Assembly: GCA_008017255.1 (NCBI GenBank)
Contig: SSHD01000020.1
Location: forward strand, 1-10,058
DNA from: Acinetobacter sp.
GTDB taxonomy: Bacteria; Pseudomonadota; Gammaproteobacteria; Pseudomonadales; Moraxellaceae
Direction: 5' to 3'
Length of the DNA stretch: 10,058 nucleotides
A program made the translations under genes and the position numbers. This document shows positions 6,917-10,058 of this stretch, piece after piece. Within the stretch, counting starts at the first letter, position 1, and the number at the start of each line of letters is the position of its first letter. Below the pieces are notes generated by a model. It made no database searches. It worked only from the letters and a program-made list of their open reading frames with translations, and was not told where the DNA came from.

Positions 6917-6922
6917 ATTATA
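6917..6922 (-). promoter_or_regulatory. Likely -10 box of the GST gene
   Basis: The minus strand reads TATAAT, a perfect -10, about 64 bases before the chosen GST ATG. No good -35 is found 16-18 bp upstream. It is the best promoter signal in the 227-base interval between the pirin and GST genes. That interval otherwise holds only a short dyad (AGCGCA 6949-6954 / TGCGCT 6960-6965) and no convincing gene. Confidence 0.45.
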
Positions 6923-7107
6923 TTTGCTCAAGCACAATAGCACTTTCGAGCGCAACAAGTGCGCTATGAATGTCTATACTGCGTAACAAAATATACGTCA
7001 TGCCTGCTTTGCAGCATAGTTTTAGCAGCTTTTGTTGGCAGTATTGTGATACAGCTTGTATAAATATTTCACATATTTTAATGCCACCTTGCGACTTACA
7101 ATCCACC

Positions 7108-8055
7108 CTATTTCGAGGCGCGCATTTGCTCTGGTAAGGGTGGTGCTTCTAAGCGCTTGCCGACATAATCGTGAATTTCACCAAAGCGTACCGCATGATT
7201 GACCCAATCTTCACGTGCTTGTTGCATATCATCCATGGTGCGACCGACAAAATTCCACCAGAGTAAAATCGGTGCTTCAAACGGTTCACCGCCGATCAAC
7301 AACACCCGATCACCTTGCGTCAACTGCAAACTGATTTCACTGATTCCGCATTCTAAAACCAGCATATTGTCGTGATTAAGTTCATGTCCATTGATGCACG
7401 CTGTACCGTCGAGTGCAATTAAGGCATATTCAAATTTCGGATTGAGTGCAATACGGGTTTGGCTATCGGCCTGTGCAATTAAATCCACCCCTAACAACGG
7501 CGTATAGACCTGTACTGGCGAGGTCGTATTTAAAAACTCCCCGACCAAAATGGTAAACTCAATTTGATCTTGCGTCACCACTGGCAGCGTTGGATAGTGC
7601 TCAAACTTCGGCGCAATATGGCGCTGTGCATCTGGCAGCGCAATCCAAAGTTGTGCAGTATGCATATGAGTTTCGGTGGCAGGCGCAACCTCGGTGTGTG
7701 AAATTCCGTGACCGGCAGTCATTAAATTGACCTGTTTCGGTAATAGCAATTGCTTAGAGCCCAAGCTATCGGTATGCATCATGGTGCCTTCAATCATCCA
7801 AGTAAAGGTTTGTAAACCAATATGTGGATGCGGCCCGACATCTAAGCCCTCACCTGCGGGAAATGTCATTGGGCCGGCGTGGTCTAAAAAGCACCATGCG
7901 CCAACTAAGCGTTTATGCCGACTGGGTAAGGCACGCTTAATGATAGTGCCCTTGCCAATTTCAGCACTCCGCAACTGCACGTCTTGAATCCGTTGGTCAG
8001 TATATTTTGCATAATCATCTGAATGTGACCGTTCACCGTTATGGCTATTGCTCAT
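7108..8055 (-). CDS. Pirin family protein (YhhW/pirin-like bicupin)
   Basis: This 315-residue protein has the two-cupin pirin fold. The N-terminal cupin has the metal-binding pattern: His76 and His78 in VGPHPHIGLQTFTWM, and His120 and Glu122 in AGHGISHTE, matching the four ligands of human pirin (His, His, His, Glu). LGSKQLLLPKQVNLMTAGHG is also typical. The C-terminal cupin (about 185-290) is less conserved, as usual. Some bacterial pirins act as quercetin dioxygenases and others bind regulatory or metabolic enzymes; the role here is unknown. The ATG at 8055 is supported by AGGA seven bases upstream on the minus strand. It is divergent from the diguanylate cyclase gene across a 338-base gap. 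No clear terminator follows its stop, so some transcription may pass toward the GST gene. Confidence 0.92.
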   Translation of the reverse strand: MSNSHNGERSHSDDYAKYTDQRIQDVQLRSAEIGKGTIIKRALPSRHKRLVGAWCFLDHAGPMTFPAGEGLDVGPHPHIGLQTFTWMIEGTMMHTDSLGSKQLLLPKQVNLMTAGHGISHTEVAPATETHMHTAQLWIALPDAQRHIAPKFEHYPTLPVVTQDQIEFTILVGEFLNTTSPVQVYTPLLGVDLIAQADSQTRIALNPKFEYALIALDGTACINGHELNHDNMLVLECGISEISLQLTQGDRVLLIGGEPFEAPILLWWNFVGRTMDDMQQAREDWVNHAVRFGEIHDYVGKRLEAPPLPEQMRASK

Positions 8056-8176
8056 TTTATTATCCTGAAGTGATGCGTTTAAGTCTTTTCAATGCTTAGT
8101 GTTGCGCACAAACAACCACGCTTGCGTTACCCTATTTGCCCATCATTAGCACTCTATTGTATGACCACTCCCCACA

Positions 8177-8262
8177 AATGGGGGTATAATCTTGGTTATT
8201 TTTTAAGATAAAATAACAATGGGGGTATAATCTTGGTTATTTTTTAAGATAAAATAACAATG
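8177..8262 (+). repeat. Tandem duplication of a 41-bp promoter-like module
   Basis: Two identical 41-bp copies (8177-8217 and 8218-8258) are followed by the first four bases of a third. Each copy has GGGGG, a consensus TATAAT (8185-8190 and 8226-8231) and an AT-rich palindrome GTTATTTT-7 nt-AAAATAAC (8195-8217 and 8236-8258). The perfect identity suggests a recent duplication. The module lies in the divergent region between the pirin and diguanylate cyclase genes. Confidence 0.9.
8203..8231 (+). promoter_or_regulatory. Probable promoter of the diguanylate cyclase gene
   Basis: TTAAGA (8203-8208, 4/6 to the -35) is spaced 17 bp from a perfect TATAAT (8226-8231). The -35 comes from repeat copy 1 and the -10 from copy 2, so this exact pair arises through the duplication. 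Transcription would start near 8238, inside the second palindrome, which could be an operator. The leader would be about 155 bases. A weaker alternative is TTGACC (8314-8319) with AATAAA (8337-8342). Confidence 0.5.
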
Positions 8263-8297
8263 AGTTGGCACACAGCCAAACCCTTTACACCTCGTTA

Positions 8298-8317
8298 TCA
8301 ATTTCAATAGAAATTGA
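8298..8317 (+). other. Hairpin in the diguanylate cyclase leader
   Basis: TCAATTTC (8298-8305) and GAAATTGA (8310-8317) form a perfect 8-bp stem with an AATA loop. A second small dyad, CATTG (8369-8373) with CAATG (8380-8384), ends on the first base of the ribosome binding site GGAG (8384-8387). Together with the upstream 41-bp duplication these account for the 338-base interval between the pirin and cyclase genes; the rest shows nothing recognisable. Confidence 0.4.
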
Positions 8318-8393
8318 CCGTTTGATAAAACAAAACAATAAATCAAGTTTAAAATCTCAACAATAATGCATTGTATATGCAATGGAGCGGCCT

Positions 8394-9665
8394 ATGATGA
8401 AAGGCGCTGTACAGAACCCCAATTTGGGGCATGAGCAAGGTTTTAGTACCCAGCTCTTTAGTTCCGCTCATCAAAAACTGAATCAAACTTTTATTACGTC
8501 CGAGCAACTGCTCGACTCGAAAAATCGTACTGCGTTGGAACAAGCGCTAGACGACCGTATTGCAACTATACCAGCTCAATTTAAACAAAGTTATTATCAA
8601 TACCAAAATGTTAATCAGCGCCATTATTTAATACAAATTAACTTATTGGCACAGTTATTATTTCTGGTCTATTTTTTCATAGATTGGTTGTTAATTCCTG
8701 ATGTTAGCCTGCAATCTGGCATTGGTCGTGTTTCACTGGCGCTCACTTTCATGCTTATTAACTGGTTAAGTTTTAAATATATTACCAATGTGCTGATTCA
8801 CGATTTATTGCTACCAGTGTCGAGTGCATGCGCCGCTGGGCTATGGTTTTGGTTGCTAAGCCAATCGAACAGCCCCAATGTAGCATCTTATCAATACGCC
8901 GCACCTATTTTTGTCTTACTGGGTTGTTTTGCAATTCATGTCCGATTCCGCCCCTCTATTTTAGCCACCACACTGATTAGCTTGGTGATTATTTGCGGCG
9001 CAATACGCATCAATGATGTGCAACACAGTGTGATTTTTGCGCTGGTTTATAGTCCAATAATGTTTTTTAGCCTATATGTCACTTGGAACAACACCTTAAA
9101 TGCACGACGTGGTTTTTTACGCGCCATGCTGAATGAATGGGATCGGCACATGCTCAGCGAACTGGCGCATACCGATGCCTTGACTCAACTGAATAATCGC
9201 CGTCAATTCGAATTTATGGCCGATAAAAAAATTCGTGCTTGGCTACCGCATCATTCCATGTGCTTGCTGATGTTTGATGTCGATTTTTTCAAACGCATTA
9301 ATGACAACTATGGTCACGATATAGGCGATAAAGTGTTAAAGAAAATTGCCGATATTGCACGCAAAGAAATGCGTCGTGGCGATATTTTGGCGCGGTTTGG
9401 CGGCGAAGAATTTGTAGCGTTACTGCCAGAATCTACCCTAGAAGATGCCATGATGATTGCCGGGCGTTTACGCAAAAATATCGAATCGCATCCCGTGATG
9501 ATTAACAATACGAAAATCCATTTTACCATTTCGATTGGTGTGTCACGCTTAAACGCAGACGCCGCCGACTTGCATGCACTAATTAAAGAAGCCGATATTG
9601 CACTGTATCGTGCTAAACAAAATGGTCGTAACCAAGTCGAAAGTTTCTATCCGCTGCCAACTTAA
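8394..9665 (+). CDS. Membrane diguanylate cyclase (GGDEF domain)
   Basis: This is a 423-residue inner-membrane enzyme that should make cyclic di-GMP from two GTP and so influence biofilm formation and motility. A soluble N-terminal stretch of about 75 residues precedes a hydrophobic region with some five or six transmembrane segments (about 83-103, 112-127, 134-155, 168-181, 187-204, 213-231). A linker then leads to the GGDEF domain (about 255-419). Visible are HTDALTQLNNRR (259-270), the metal-binding Asp in FDVD (294-297) and an intact active site GGEEF (336-340). RRGD (327-330), five residues before it, is the RxxD inhibitory site for product feedback. Everything needed for activity is present. 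An in-frame ATG at 8382 overlaps GGAG (8384-8387), which is well spaced for ATG 8394, so 8394 is chosen. The sensor region is not recognised, so the signal is unknown. A strong terminator follows. Confidence 0.93.
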   Translation: MMKGAVQNPNLGHEQGFSTQLFSSAHQKLNQTFITSEQLLDSKNRTALEQALDDRIATIPAQFKQSYYQYQNVNQRHYLIQINLLAQLLFLVYFFIDWLLIPDVSLQSGIGRVSLALTFMLINWLSFKYITNVLIHDLLLPVSSACAAGLWFWLLSQSNSPNVASYQYAAPIFVLLGCFAIHVRFRPSILATTLISLVIICGAIRINDVQHSVIFALVYSPIMFFSLYVTWNNTLNARRGFLRAMLNEWDRHMLSELAHTDALTQLNNRRQFEFMADKKIRAWLPHHSMCLLMFDVDFFKRINDNYGHDIGDKVLKKIADIARKEMRRGDILARFGGEEFVALLPESTLEDAMMIAGRLRKNIESHPVMINNTKIHFTISIGVSRLNADAADLHALIKEADIALYRAKQNGRNQVESFYPLPT

Positions 9666-9683
9666 CAAGGTGTACAAAAAAGC

Positions 9684-9710
9684 AAAAAGAGCGCCTAAGC
9701 GCTCTTTTTT
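9684..9710. terminator. Strong bidirectional rho-independent terminator
   Basis: AGAGCGC (9688-9694) pairs with GCGCTCT (9699-9705) around a CTAA loop. Five flanking A bases (9684-9688) and six T bases (9705-9710) lengthen the stem to 11 bp and give T tracts on both strands. It lies about 20 bases after the cyclase stop. Confidence 0.93.
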
Positions 9711-9739
9711 AATAGATTGTTCAGTACCTATGCTCTTTG

Positions 9740-9820
9740 TGCTGCGAGCATCTTGCACATCGTTTAAAGCGATGCTTTAAACTCGTTCATGGCGTAAAAT
9801 CGGCTGAAATTGTTACTGCT
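9740..9820. repeat. Degenerate copy of the 60-bp repeat with its own hairpin
   Basis: TGCTGCGAGCA (9740-9750) matches TGCCGCGAGCA of the first full repeat at 10 of 11 bases, and TGGCGTAA (9791-9798) is identical to part of the unit. Between them is a perfect 9-bp hairpin, GTTTAAAGC-GAT-GCTTTAAAC (9762-9782). The spacing differs from the regular units, so this seems a decayed or rearranged copy. Confidence 0.45.
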
Positions 9821-10013
9821 ATCCCTCTGCCGCGAGCACAGCTCTTGGCGTAATTCAGGCAAGAAGCGTTGCTTCTTGAAATCCCTCTGCCGCAAGCACA
9901 GCTCTTGGCGTAATTCAGGCAAGAAGCTTCGCTTCTTGAAACCCCTCTGCCGCAAGCACAGCTCTTGGCGTAATTCAGGCAAGAAGCTTCGCTTCATGAA
10001 ACCCCTGAATTAC
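9821..10013. repeat. Array of three 60-bp tandem repeats plus a partial fourth
   Basis: Units lie at 9821-9880, 9881-9940 and 9941-10000; a fourth begins at 10001 and breaks off after about six bases. Units differ at only two to three positions each. Each has CTCTTGGCGTAATTCAGG followed by a short hairpin: CAAGAAGC, a 3-base loop, GCTTCTTG. The loop is GTT in unit 1 and TTC in units 2 and 3, and unit 3 has one stem mismatch. At the right edge GTAATTCAGG (9970-9979) pairs perfectly with CCTGAATTAC (10004-10013), enclosing the last small hairpin in a larger one. This fills most of the gene-free stretch from 9711 to the window end; 10014-10058 shows nothing recognisable. Confidence 0.92.
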
Positions 10014-10058
10014 TAACATTCAATGGTTGATGGTGGTTTAGAAAATAAGTCATAGTCC

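Noticed and set aside
6918..7106. A 62-residue GTG-initiated minus-strand frame between pirin and GST genes.
   Set aside because: The start lies just after the pirin stop, there is no clear ribosome binding site, the composition is not protein-like (Cys-rich, no domain), and no family is recognised. A faint likeness to the GST N-terminus is too weak to call a pseudogene.
9740..9782. Integron attC-like site, suggested by GTTTAAA and inverted repeats.
   Set aside because: The conserved core-site arrangement of attC is absent, and no integrase gene or cassette structure is nearby.
9821..10006. CRISPR array.
   Set aside because: The whole 60-bp period is repeated; there are no unique spacers, and no cas genes are present.
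9764..10016. Open frames on both strands giving 20-residue periodic, Arg/Leu-rich or Lys-rich peptides across the 60-bp array.
   Set aside because: A 60-bp period is a multiple of three, so any frame without a stop stays open through every copy. Frames are open on both strands, no ribosome binding site stands out, and the differences between units do not favour silent changes.

Overview
The window looks like a chromosomal segment of an Acinetobacter-type gammaproteobacterium (Moraxellaceae). The basis is the moderate A+T content, the protein sequences, and a gene order that fits my memory of Acinetobacter genomes: a divergent znuA / zur-znuC-znuB locus, a DyP-type peroxidase, argS, and a SPOR-domain protein. 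The genus is an inference from memory; no database search was run. Most genes are housekeeping or stress genes, and there is no insertion sequence, prophage, tRNA, rRNA or CRISPR array.

Layout. Positions 1-50 (minus) hold what appears to be the extreme 5' end of znuA. A perfect 15-bp Zur-box palindrome at 50-64 lies over its likely -10 element. Zur (211-705), ZnuC (690-1466) and ZnuB (1470-2294) then form a tight plus-strand operon: zinc sensor, ATPase and permease of the high-affinity zinc importer. Next is a YfeX-like DyP haem peroxidase (2418-3338) with a strong terminator, then arginyl-tRNA synthetase argS (3513-5303). The argS gene is followed by a structured non-coding stretch and a terminator. 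A membrane-anchored SPOR-domain protein (5530-6135) comes next. It faces a minus-strand glutathione S-transferase-like gene (6179-6853) across one shared hairpin terminator. A minus-strand pirin/YhhW-type cupin (7108-8055) follows. A plus-strand membrane diguanylate cyclase (8394-9665) ends the coding part and has a strong bidirectional terminator.

Non-coding regions. The most unusual DNA is between and after the last genes. A near-perfect 41-bp tandem duplication (8177-8262), each copy with a consensus TATAAT and an AT-rich palindrome, lies upstream of the diguanylate cyclase and probably duplicates its promoter or operator module. After the cyclase terminator is an array of three 60-bp tandem repeats (9821-10000, plus a partial fourth). 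Each unit carries a small hairpin, and a degenerate copy precedes the array. The argS downstream region has several hairpins and shares a 13-nt hairpin core with the 60-bp array in inverted orientation, so both may belong to a dispersed repeat or structured-RNA family.

No clearly new multi-gene system is visible. The best candidates for something undescribed are the 60-bp hairpin array, the 5307-5400 structured element and the duplicated cyclase promoter.
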